A stretch of 64,000 nucleotides of DNA, taken from the NCBI GenBank assembly GCA_022494885.1, contig JAGVSM010003488.1, positions 186,001 to 250,000 of the forward strand. Reading direction: 5' to 3'. The notes beneath the pieces are model-generated. The model saw nothing but the letters and a program-made list of their open reading frames with translations. It made no database searches and was not told the origin of the DNA. Every line of letters starts with the position of its first letter. The first letter of the stretch is position 1. The position numbers and the translations under genes are program-made. Origin of the DNA: Micrasema longulum (taxonomy: Eukaryota > Arthropoda > Insecta > Trichoptera > Brachycentridae). Shown in pieces: positions 56,130-64,000 of this stretch.

Positions 56130-56470
56130 TATATATATTAGTTTATAACCGCTTACAGACTTTTTGTGTCCACCGGTTTCAAGACTTACTTGTCTCTTCA
56201 TCAGGACAAATACTAAAATCTACTTTCGTTTTTTACACGCAGGGTTTTTAGGGGATGCGATCACCACCGTGTCCAAACATGCACTAAAAATAAAGTTAAT
56301 AATATTAAGTGGTATGTTGAAGAATAGGTGGAAAGGGGGGAAGGAGTGGTGCTTGGAGGAAAAAAGTTACACCATTTGTTTATTTTTTATTTGAAAATGT
56401 GGGCTATGTTGAAAAGGTACTTAATTATTTATTAGATAAATAAAAAAACATTTTTTATGTGAAACACTTC
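56130..56470 (-). repeat. Dispersed repeat with hammerhead-like motif, copy 4
   Basis: It shares the purine-rich block and the GGGCTATGTTGAAAAGGTAC region with 3990-4140. The motif lies at the same distance and in the same orientation. The right end grades into AT-rich DNA. Confidence 0.6.
56167..56208 (-). ncRNA. Hammerhead ribozyme-like motif, copy 4, canonical core
   Basis: The only copy with the exact box CTGATGA (minus strand, 56198-56204). TGTC (56205-56208) pairs with GACA (56167-56170) as stem I, AGAC/GTCT forms stem II around AAGTAA, then GAAA and ACCGGT (56172-56177). The base before the predicted cut is G, where A, C or U is needed, so this copy should be inactive at that step even though its core is intact. 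Confidence 0.55.
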
Positions 56471-56656
56471 CATGCTATTTAAAGTCTCTTTTTAGTACTT
56501 GAATGTATAATTTGAGCTGCGAATTTTTTAAAATAAAAATCGAGATTTTAATTTATAAAATGATTGGCGAATTCTAAAAAAATATCTGGATGCGAAATAT
56601 GTATTTTTTCGTAAATAATATGAGTGTGTAACTTAGTAATTTCATGTTAGTGTAGT

Positions 56657-56760
56657 GAGTGTCCTGATAAAGAGACGGGTACGTCTCAAAGCCGGTAGAC
56701 ATAAAAAGTCGGTAAGTGATTAGTAGTACTTATTTTATAAGTTGAAATGTTTTACCACAA
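56657..56760 (+). ncRNA. Hammerhead ribozyme-like motif, copy 5
   Basis: TGTC (56660-56663) and GACA (56698-56701) form stem I. CTGATAA (56664-56670) has A for the conserved G. GAGACG/CGTCTC is a perfect 6-bp stem II around GGTA. The next bases are AAAG where other copies have GAAA, so two core positions are changed. The downstream AAAGTCGGTAAGTG and ATGTTTTACCACAA match the copy at 3751. Confidence 0.5.
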
Positions 56761-56919
56761 TTTTGATGCTTTTAAAAAAAAAAAATTTTTTATGGAATAA
56801 CCCGCTAAGCCTCTTTTTTGAGGCTTGTCGGCAGGTGGGATATGGAAGGAGGTAATGAAGAATACACCACAACACCCAGACCAATTGAGAAAAAAATCTT
56901 TCTTGAATTTCTTTCTTGC

Positions 56920-56998
56920 AACTGCGGGAATCGAAAACGCGACGCCAGCATCACAGTTAGCCGTCTAACCAACAGCGCCACGGCGCCTGCCTTTATCT
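56920..56998 (-). mobile_element. tRNA-like SINE head, type S4
   Basis: On the minus strand: GGCGCCGTGGCGCTGTTGG, then TTAGACGGCTAACTG and a B box CGTTTTCGATTCCCGC. It looks tRNA-derived, but the stems are not clean and no intact tRNA fold was confirmed. It differs from S1-S3. The body would lie to the left and was not delimited. Confidence 0.5.
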
Positions 56999-57084
56999 GC
57001 CCTAATCATCAATAATTAACAAAACAAAAATAATACCAGTTGCCATAATAAAATCAAATCAAACCAGATACAATCAGATAAGAT

Positions 57085-57235
57085 TAGTGTATTTTTTGAA
57101 AATCTAGACATTTACAGGGTTTATGATTCATGGGTTAAGTGATCACTTTACATCCGTTATTTGTTTGAAAATATATTTTTACACATTTTTTAACTTTTTG
57201 TTTATTGTTAAGTAAAAAAAGCTGAAACCTCATGT
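57085..57235 (+). repeat. R1 repeat, diverged
   Basis: CTAGACATTTACAGGGTTTA, then TGGGTTAAGTGATCACTTTA, TTGTTAAGTAAAAAAAGCTG and AAACCTCATG. The core between GACCTG and GGTTTAAG is partly deleted. Confidence 0.6.
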
Positions 57236-57714
57236 CACCAATATGTATAATAAATTAACTTATTAACTCAATAACAATCGCCTCTTTCAGCGAAAAACCC
57301 AGTTTTGATAGAATATAAATAAATTCGTATTTCATACGTATTTCTTTACATTCTGGGAACCACTTTCTTTGAGAACAAATAATAAATCTGGCTTTATATT
57401 GGCATTGATACGATTTAAAAAGAAACTTTGCTAAACATTTCCCTTGTATTTTTCACAGTAATGTTTTCGCTTTTGTTTAAAACCTTTTTGTTTTATTAAT
57501 TTCTTCTTTCTTTACTTTTTTTTAGGATGAATTATAAAATGGACGTAAAGTCATCCCTAAACAAAATTGACTAAATATGACTGACTAATTTATTGTAATT
57601 TTTTTGTGTAGTTTTTGGGTGCTAACATTAGTTGTGTCCCTTTTTTCTAAATGAAGATAACAGGAGTAACAATAACAAAAAATACAACAAATTAGTCAAT
57701 AATGAATTCTCCTT

Positions 57715-58450
57715 TATTATTTTACAACGAATAAGTCAATGATGTGGGGTGATGCCGTGCTTCTTGCTTACAACAAAGGGGAACTGCAATTCTTGGTAAC
57801 AAAGGTCTACGATGCATGCGAGGGAAGCGATTTGCCGATGAATGTCGATAAATCGAATGCGATGGTTTTTGCAAGAAATGAAGGTAAAACTAACCGTGAA
57901 ATCACTGTGAATGGGGTTTATACTAAAACAGGTAGAGGAATCTGTGTGCCTGGGAAGTATGTTAACTAGAGATGGAATGACTGAAAAATATATGTTGGAT
58001 TGTGGTCCCGTGGCTAGCGTCGCGGACTCACAGATCAGAGGTCCAAGGTTCGAGCCCTACTCTACCCCAACTTGATTTCCATTTTCTAGTAGTAAGTTAT
58101 TTACAACTCGTTGAAAATGACCCCCGAAATCGAAGTATTTGGGCAAATAATAAGAGCGCCAATGTTTCTTTTTATAAAAAAAAATATATATTGAAAGGAG
58201 GGTGAGTGCCGGAAACAGAGTGAACGGCGCACTTAAATCAAGCTTGGCAAATGTTTATCGCAAGAGGCAAAATTAGCAGTTCACAATGGAGTCCTGGTCC
58301 TGACCTTGATGTACGGGAGCAAAGTATGGACTTGGAAAAACAGGGATGAAAGTGGGATGAATGCTGTCAAAATGCGATGTCTCAGGCAAATGTGTCATAA
58401 AACTATGTACGATAAATGCACAAATTTCGAGATCCGTACATTATAAAACC
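57715..58450 (+). pseudogene. Endonuclease-RT remnant, family C, split by a SINE
   Basis: The first part (57739 on) reads WGDAVLLAYNKGELQFLVTK, with GDA where the catalytic ADD box belongs, then VYDACEGSDLPMNVDKSNAM and ARNEGKTNREITVNGV. After a shift it gives SVCLGSMLTRDGMTEKY. An S3 SINE interrupts it at 57994-58179. The frame resumes IERRVSAGNRVNGALKS and decays through LMYGSK-like and MRCLRQMCHKTMYDKCTN-like pieces to about 58450. Catalytic loss, shifts and insertion make it dead. Confidence 0.8.
57994..58179 (+). mobile_element. S3 SINE with target site duplication
   Basis: Complete S3: start GTTGGATTGTGGTCCCGTGG, B box region AAGGTTCGAGCCC, then ACTCTACCCCAACTTGATTT and ACAACTCGTTGAAAATGACC, ending in A residues. 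AAAAATATAT flanks it at 57984-57993 and 58180-58189. Removing the SINE and one duplicate restores the reading of the host retrotransposon (EKYIERR), which proves the insertion. The homologue is at 39420. Confidence 0.9.
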
Positions 58451-58454
58451 AAGA

Positions 58455-59210
58455 CTTCTTAATGATAAATGAGTCAAATATTATGCTTGAATGGTAAATA
58501 AGCTTAACGATTAGTTTTTCATTAGTAAAAAAAAGCTCTGTTTTTTTTTAAGTATGATGTAATATTAAAATAACACGGTATATCTAACAAAACGAAATGT
58601 CATTATTATATCTTTGTGATAAAAAATAATAACATAAGCATTGTATTTAAAATAAAGTGTAACGGGTAAAAACTCATTTTCCGGAAATTAATATGTATGT
58701 GACAGCAATTTGCATAAACGCAAATGACAATGCGTATTCTAGCCTCTTCCGGTATGTGGCGGAAACCGGAAGCTGCGCAGTGACGTATTATATAGCTCAC
58801 TGTAGCAGTCTGTTGGCCCCGGATAACTGTTAAGGATGCTTAGTTAGTTATTTCAGCGGCAGCGGCATTACAAGCTAACTTTGGCTAACTGCAAGCTCTA
58901 TGCAACCAGAATTGTGATTTAGCATTTCGGGAAAAATATTTCAACCTGGAATCCATGATTTTAGCACTGAACTGAAAAAGATAACATTAAATGTGTTCAA
59001 TTTACAAAATTGATTTATGAGCACTTTTGGTATCGAGTAAAATTGAAAAGTTATCAATTTTTTTTTGGAAAGTTTTAAGATAAATAAAATATCAAAAACT
59101 GGATTGTTATAGAAAAAAAAACAGGCATCATTTTATATAACTCTATAGAGTTATTAAAATAAAAAAGTATTACATAGTTTTATTTATTTAAACGAAATTA
59201 TTGACTGTTC
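58455..59210. other. Unassigned stretch with promoter-like patch
   Basis: At 58680-58870 composition rises in GC, with ACGTATTATATAGCTCACTG near 58780 resembling a TATA box and start region. No recognised exon follows, so I do not call a promoter. Confidence 0.3.
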
Positions 59211-59214
59211 CTAT

Positions 59215-59700
59215 TCTTATTCTTTGGGGTGAGGGTCAGTACTAGACAAACTCCTGACGTCACCGCGACCTACAAAGATCTATTATGTGAAAAGTTCTTG
59301 CCCTCCAAGCCTTAGTCTTTGAAGAATCTGGCTAATGTGTGAAAGGCAAAAGTTTTTGTTTCTCTAAATCATCCCCTAAAAACCCAAATCCGTAAAGTAT
59401 TGGGCGTAGCGGGCGAGCTCTTTAACATTTTCAGGGTTAACCAGTGGTTCTCCGAAGATAAGTTTCATTTATGATTTAAAGCATCACATTCTCAAATTTA
59501 ATGTGTTTTCTTATCTGCACTGCAGAACCCACATCTTGAAGTTTCGGAAAGATTCTTTCTATCAAGGTGTTTGTTCATTCTGCAGTGTTTTGTGTGGGTT
59601 TTAGTGATCCTCACTTGATTTCGGCTAAGCTTTATTAGATCAAAAGCGAACCTTTGCGAGTAAAGTAAAATTAATGACATACGAACCCATTTTTATTTTT
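59215..59700 (-). pseudogene. R1/I-type non-LTR C-terminal remnant and 3' UTR
   Basis: Minus strand: THTKHCRMNKHLDRKNLSE, SRCGFCSADKKTH, and, after a shift, GEPLVNPENVKELARYAQYF. This follows the LTGHCRLNKHLxxxGL ... CRFCxxxxETxxHILCxC ... GxPWLxPExx order found at the end of RNase H-bearing R1/I-type proteins. Stops lie where IL and C should be. The 3' UTR includes ATAGATCTTTGTAGGTCGCG. Confidence 0.75.
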
Positions 59701-60305
59701 TTAGCCTTTTCAATCTGCAAAATTATCTTTCACAATAAACAACATATTTCACTACAAATATAATGATCCAATCATATTACGTCAAACCAAGATCAGTATA
59801 ATTACATCATCTAGTCTCTTATGTCATGTAATCACTTTTTAAAATTTTTTATTTGAATTATTTATTGACAATACTTGATGGAATTCTATTGAAATGATCA
59901 TCATCATAATTTAATTACGTTAAAAATGACCCGAATATTTGTATTGCGATTTCGATATCCAACGCATAACTCTAAATGTATGAAAAAGTCAGCAAAAAAA
60001 AGGAGAAATAAATTTTATTTAGCTTTGAGACTTTTGCACTGCATTATACACGTACACAGTAGGGGCGTGCGGTGAGGTTTTCGATTAGGGAAGCAGTCAC
60101 TTGATACAAAGTACATTGGCAAAATATGTACTTACTACCAACACAGTAATTTGAGTTAAGAGCTTTGTTGAAATAGATTAAAACGCAATGTCATGCTATA
60201 ATTTCAGCAAAAAAGAGTTGTTTTTAATAATATATTATTAAAATTTTATTGTGTCAACCGATTTAAGGGATTACTTTGTTATAAAACAGTTACGAAACAT
60301 GAAAA

Positions 60306-60494
60306 ATGGACACGGATCGGTTTGTTAGAACTGCTTCCACAGAGTATGTAAGATCTCAATTTGCGCGTGCGTGGACTTGTGAATTCAGTACTGAAGAACC
60401 GCTCAAAGTTCATTGTCATCACGTAATTGCGCAGGTAAAAGGTTTTGTGTGGGTCTGTCGCAATTTACTGAAAAACTGCTATTTACTGAGCTGA
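60306..60494 (+). CDS. Unrecognised short ORF, possible first exon
   Basis: Starts MDTDRFVRTASTEYVRSQF in a locally GC-richer stretch with balanced amino-acid use. At 60432-60440 the frame meets GCGCAGGTAAAAG, a good match to a splice donor, which would end the exon after HHVIAQ. No domain is recognised and no downstream exon was found. It may equally be chance. The open frame to 60494 is given here. Confidence 0.2.
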   Translation: MDTDRFVRTASTEYVRSQFARAWTCEFSTEEPLKVHCHHVIAQVKGFVWVCRNLLKNCYLLS

Positions 60495-60994
60495 AATATT
60501 TTATTTTACACCTAATGATAATAATATATAATATAAATGTCGGTGAAGGAAAATTGGAGAGTGGATAGTTTGTAATGCTCGCAGTTCACCCTTAGTGATT
60601 CAGCGATTAAACAAAGCTTTGATAAAGATTAATGAAACTATGTTTCCCTTCATGAAAAGGGAGTAGAATTTGATTATGCCCTTCGCGTGAGAGGTCGCTA
60701 TACTTTACACACGATTATCTTCTCCTGCTACCCGAGGTAACCTTTCCTTCCCTATCTTTCCTAACCAGTAAACTTATTCCATTCTCATCCCTTTACACTT
60801 GAGAGTCTCCGTTTTTTAATGTGGTTAATCTAACACTTTAAATAAAAACCTTTTTTTTATAGTAGGTTTCATCTAGAGTACAAATTAATATTTTGTAATT
60901 TATTATGTAAATCAAATGCGTATTGATATTATAAGTACACTTTATCACATTGTGGTAATGTAGTTCTTATTTGAATTGAAGTGCATTGAAGCAT

Positions 60995-61280
60995 TGCAAT
61001 TATTGCAACAGAGAGGGAAAACATTTTGAGGAGATAATACGGAAGGATAGGCCTTTACAGCTGAAACCTTTATTGGTGTTGGTGCGATTCATCTGGCTGA
61101 ATTATTTCACCTACTTGGCTAAAAACATTTTTTAATATAAGTACTTCTATGTTTACCGGTTACATAGACATAATGGTTAATGTTCTAAAGTGCGTCCAGT
61201 CAATGACAGCCCCGTTAAGGATTTAACTTCTGTATTTCCTTCCTAAAACTGCTTTCTCTCTCTGCAGTAATAATCACACC
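60995..61280. repeat. R1 foldback composite with internal deletion
   Basis: The plus part starts ATTGCAACAGAGAGGGAAAA, jumps from GGCCTTTACAG straight to CTGAAACCTTTATTGG, and keeps GAATTATTTCACCTACTTGG. The minus part (61195-61275) has CAGTCAATGACAGCCCCGTT and CTGCTTTCTCTCTCTGCAG. The deletion removes the whole core of the plus part. Confidence 0.7.
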
Positions 61281-62030
61281 TCAGATAAACCTAATTGTGT
61301 ACGGGGTTTTTATATTTTTACAATTTATTGCAAGTAATGAATTAAGATCTTAAAAACTCGGGAGTAGAATCCATTTTGTCTATTTACATTAAATTTGGAC
61401 AAATTCAAAACATAAAAAATATTCAATGTGATCAAAATGTATGAAAATTTATAATTTATTTGATTTATGCTGTGTATTAAGAATAATTCATGAGATTCCA
61501 TTAAAATAAAGTATAACTGCTGGTTGCTTAAGAAAATAAGTGAAAGTGTGCTAAATATTTTTATTTATTACTATTATAAAAAAAAAGTTGTTTCCTAATA
61601 TTTGAAATATTATTCGCTTATTTGAAATATTTATTTGGATAAAAAAAACTAACAGTACCATAACAGCGTGGAGGGACACACAAACGGCCGTGAGGATGAC
61701 AGGTTCAAACACGTAGTCCACTGCAACGTCAGCTCGGACAAGATATTAAACGCCATGCATCAAAAGAACTCATTAAATTTCATCTTGGCATTTCGTGTTG
61801 CCCGGCCACCAGCTCTCCGCCGTGTTCGCTATTGTTTATTCCTTCTGTACAAAATAATAGGATATAACTCGTGTATAATCATTTAATAAATAATTTCAAT
61901 TGTAATCCATCCTTCTCATTTAATTTAAAATCAACTCACGCGCACCCATCCTATAACAGTGGACTTAAAACCCAGGCTTACCTGTAAAATCTTCAGATAA
62001 AATTTCGCTTTACCTATAAACTAAACTATT
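61281..62030. other. AT-rich stretch with one unexplained denser patch
   Basis: At 61665-61830 a 72-codon frame reads RFKHVVHCNVSSDKILNAM and FILAFRVARPPALRRV in GC-richer DNA. I do not recognise it. It could be a host exon or an old repeat. Confidence 0.3.
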
Positions 62031-62036
62031 CAATAG

Positions 62037-62205
62037 GTACCATTGCGTAGTGGCTAAGACAAATGACTCACCTACAGAAGGTTTCGGGGTCGATTTTCGA
62101 TAAAAACTTTGTAAAGTAGTCGTAAAAGAGGGTTCTGTTTTGTAATTCACCTCTTTAATTGAGCCTTCTAACCTGCTGTGGTGTAGAAATAATTACTTTC
62201 TTAAA
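62037..62205 (+). mobile_element. S1 SINE, diverged
   Basis: CATTGCGTAGTGGCTAAGAC, then AATGACTCACCTACAGAAGG and GGTCGATTTTCGAT at the B box, and the 3' part GTTTTGTAATTCACCTCTTT followed by CTGCTGTGGTGTAGAAATAA. All S1 blocks are present, but altered. Confidence 0.7.
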
Positions 62206-62440
62206 AATAAAAAATGAAACACCAAATAAGACAAAACAAAACATTTCCAAAACTATGGCTATGTACCTATACTGTTTAAGTCTAGAAGTGTCCATAGAAA
62301 GACAAAAATCATACAAAATCGTACAAAAGTATAATCGAAATAGGCTAAAAACACTAACAGCAAATTCTGCTGAGATTCTGGATATCTTTGAGAGGAGAGT
62401 CCTGGATCCCATGAATCATGAAGAAACCTGTAAAATTAGA

Positions 62441-62479
62441 AGTAATTAAACAACATCAATAAAGTAATTAAACAACATC
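62441..62479 (+). repeat. 17-bp tandem direct repeat before the intact element
   Basis: AGTAATTAAACAACATC occurs at 62441-62457 and 62463-62479. It lies just upstream of the presumed 5' UTR of the retrotransposon. It may be a local slippage product or mark the 5' junction. Confidence 0.6.
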
Positions 62480-62724
62480 GAATTAGATAAAGTAAGGAGC
62501 GAAAGCGCACGCACAAATTTTTAACTCGTCAATTTTACTAAAAACAATATAACAAAAGTAGTGAAAGTATAAAAAAATCATAGTAAATTGTTATTTGTAA
62601 AACTGTGATTATTACTTAGGTGTTGGTAATTATTCAAAGTGTAATACAAATTAGTTTTATTCTTTGTGTGACCGAAAAGTGCAACTCTACCTACTACAAT
62701 ACAAGCAAGTACAATACTGTAATT

Positions 62725-63663
62725 ATGACTCGCGCAAATTCAGAAATGATATTAAATTTAAATGATCGTATTATAGCGCTTAGTGGAGAAGTAAATCAAC
62801 TAAAGGATTTGATAGTTGAACAAGGCAAAATGATTCAGCTTTTACTAACTGCAAATACTTCAAAACAAGGGACAAATCACTCATACGTTGACGCTGTCAA
62901 AAAAGTAAACAACATACCGAGGCATACTATCATTGTTACTTCGAATGATTCTAAAATAGATAGCGAAGAAGTAGCCAAAAAAATTAAGTCAAATATTAAT
63001 GTGTGCGATCTAGGTATTGGTGTTAAGGAATTTCGAAAAGCAGCAAACCGAAAAGTAATAATTAGTTGCGAAAACAATGAAGAAAAAGACTTACTGAAGA
63101 ATGCCATAAACAGATCATCGAGCGGCGGACTTAAAGCGGAAGAAGCCGTTATCAGGAAGCCACTTGTTATTTTTAAATATGTGTTGAATGAAATTAAAGA
63201 AGAAGAATTTTTAATGTCACTTAAAAAACAAAACAAACAATTGAAAAATATCGGTGAAAAAGACATTAAAATTAAATACAGAAAACGGGTAAAAAACGAA
63301 CATTTATGTCATATTGTGGCGGAAACTACGCCTACAATTTGGAAAGAGCTAATCTCCGCCGAAAAAGTGAATATCGGATACCAAAAAATAATTGTAAATG
63401 ACGAGTCGCCACTGATCCGATGTACTAACTGCCTATTTTATGGACACACTAAACGTTTTTGTGACAGGAAACTGACATGCGCATATTGCACCGAGGAACA
63501 CAAAATGCAAGACTGCAAGAAAAGGCAAAATACGGACACCTCGCCAAAATGTGTAAATTGTGCTGATGGTTCAAATGATCATTCGGCACTCAGTTTAGAT
63601 TGCCCTGTAAGAAAACGAATGGATTATATAGCCAGAGCGAGGATACAATATTTTGATTGCTAA
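62725..63663 (+). CDS. Non-LTR ORF1, gag-like zinc-knuckle protein
   Basis: ORF1 proteins bind the element RNA and form the ribonucleoprotein that carries it to the target. The start at 62725 gives 312 residues and is preferred because the upstream in-frame stretch from 62620 looks like UTR. Residues 7-45 are likely coiled coil (LNDRIIALSGEVNQLKDLI). The middle is lysine-rich. Residues 233-293 hold three knuckles: CTNCLFYGHTKRFC (CX2CX4HX4C), CAYCTEEHKMQDC (CX2CX3HX4C) and C-N-C with H and C six residues apart. This triple pattern is typical of Jockey and I-type gag. ORF2 begins one base after its stop. Confidence 0.85.
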   Translation: MTRANSEMILNLNDRIIALSGEVNQLKDLIVEQGKMIQLLLTANTSKQGTNHSYVDAVKKVNNIPRHTIIVTSNDSKIDSEEVAKKIKSNINVCDLGIGVKEFRKAANRKVIISCENNEEKDLLKNAINRSSSGGLKAEEAVIRKPLVIFKYVLNEIKEEEFLMSLKKQNKQLKNIGEKDIKIKYRKRVKNEHLCHIVAETTPTIWKELISAEKVNIGYQKIIVNDESPLIRCTNCLFYGHTKRFCDRKLTCAYCTEEHKMQDCKKRQNTDTSPKCVNCADGSNDHSALSLDCPVRKRMDYIARARIQYFDC

Positions 63664-63664
63664 A

Positions 63665-64000
63665 ATGGTAAATCTGGATTGTGATTATATTGATTATGAA
63701 ACATATAATATAGATTATGAGCGAATTATCAATATCGACGAATGGATAAAAAGGGAAATAACAAGCGAGAAACTTGTTTGTTTACAATTAAACATACGGT
63801 CACTCACTAAACATTGGGATGAGCTGATTCTCACACTAAATACATCGCTTGAAAATATCGATATTTTAACAATATGTGAAACGGCAGTCAAAGACGAAAG
63901 ACAATTACAATTATACAAGATAGAGGGTTATAATATGTTTAATTACTGCCGAGAAAACAAATCAGGTGGTGGTATTGTACTTTTCATAAAAGATAATATC
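63665..64000 (+). CDS. Non-LTR ORF2, endonuclease N-terminus, runs off window
   Basis: ORF2 of such elements encodes an AP-like endonuclease that nicks the target and a reverse transcriptase that copies the RNA there. The 112 visible codons are open. LQLNIRSLTKHWDEL (from about residue 40) is the first endonuclease motif with the metal-binding N. IDILTICET matches the usual DILxLxET with its catalytic E, and then GYNMFNYCRENKSGGGIVLF is the conserved GGG block. ATG at 63665 lies one base after the ORF1 stop, so translation may depend on reinitiation. Confidence 0.85.
   Translation, partial: MVNLDCDYIDYETYNIDYERIINIDEWIKREITSEKLVCLQLNIRSLTKHWDELILTLNTSLENIDILTICETAVKDERQLQLYKIEGYNMFNYCRENKSGGGIVLFIKDNI

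Larger units (their letters stand above)
62485..64000 (+). mobile_element. Non-LTR retrotransposon, 5' part, apparently intact
   Basis: The 5' UTR probably starts near AGTAAGGAGCGAAAGCGCAC (62491). It is followed by ORF1 and ORF2 in the standard order of Jockey/I/CR1-type elements. No stop or shift is seen in about 1.3 kb of coding. The element continues beyond the window, so the RT domain and 3' tail are not visible. This is the only copy here with its 5' end, which marks it as the youngest or at least the most complete. Confidence 0.75.

Noticed and set aside
58690..58830. Core promoter near TATATAG
   Set aside because: The patch is GC-richer and promoter-like, but nothing downstream looks transcribed or coding.
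62159..62449. 96-codon plus ORF as a gene
   Set aside because: Its first part is the 3' end of an S1 SINE. The rest (IERQKSYKIVQKYNRNRL region) is unrecognised and could be chance.

Overview
The window reads as an AT-rich intergenic stretch of a eukaryotic nuclear genome, most likely an arthropod and probably an insect. The reasons are several Jockey/CR1/R1/RTE-like non-LTR retrotransposon remnants, a mariner-type transposase remnant, abundant tRNA-derived SINEs, and long simple A/T tracts. I cannot name the species. No host gene is recognised with confidence, there is no sign of prokaryotic gene organisation, and nothing resembles rRNA or CRISPR. The tRNA-like stretches all look like SINE heads.

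Non-LTR elements dominate. The clearest coding unit is at the right edge: an apparently undamaged gag-like ORF1 with three zinc knuckles (62725-63663), one base before an ORF2 (63665 onward) that opens into an endonuclease domain and runs off the window. Elsewhere there are at least sixteen 5'-truncated, decayed reverse-transcriptase tails of several families: 3316, 11470, 14548, 16120, 17009, 19796, 24415, 24661, 28395, 33420, 36955, 41133, 46218, 47826, 50242, 51901, 55088, 57715 and 59215. The best preserved is 17009-18040, which ends in a TAAA-type microsatellite tail.

Short elements fill the rest. Four tRNA-related SINE types are visible. S1 has 4 copies. S2 is about 280 bp with an ATGATG tail and has about 14 pieces. 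S3 is about 186 bp with 4 copies, one inserted cleanly in a retrotransposon with a 10-bp target duplication. S4 is a single head. A 314-bp PIF/Harbinger-like MITE with long inverted ends and TAA duplications lies at 7154-7467. An unrecognised repeat, called R1 here (a label only, not the R1 clade), occurs at about 17 places in both orientations and at four loci forms foldback composites.

The most unusual signal is a dispersed short repeat that folds like a type I hammerhead ribozyme with a minimal stem III. Its core is CTGA(N)RA, stem II, GAAA, then the palindrome ACCGGT, closed by a TGTC/GACA stem I. Five copies (3751, 27432, 35327, 56167, 56660) share flanks. Two copies of a sister family (12842, 49986) carry compensating stem I changes. 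Hammerheads of this form are known from Penelope-like elements and retrozymes, so these are probably remnants of such elements.

Region by region: 1-6 kb is AT-rich with R1 and hammerhead repeats; 6-14 kb holds the MITE, SINEs and mariner remnant; 14-25 kb is rich in retrotransposon tails; 25-34 kb has R1, S2 and 3' ends; 34-43 kb has a hammerhead copy, RTE-like remains and a 227-bp inverted duplication; 43-54 kb mixes SINEs, R1 and RT tails, with a direct-repeat-flanked coding-like segment at 44.1-44.5 kb; 55-64 kb has a longer RT remnant, two hammerhead copies in opposite orientation, the nested SINE, an R1-clade-like C-terminus, and the intact element at the end.
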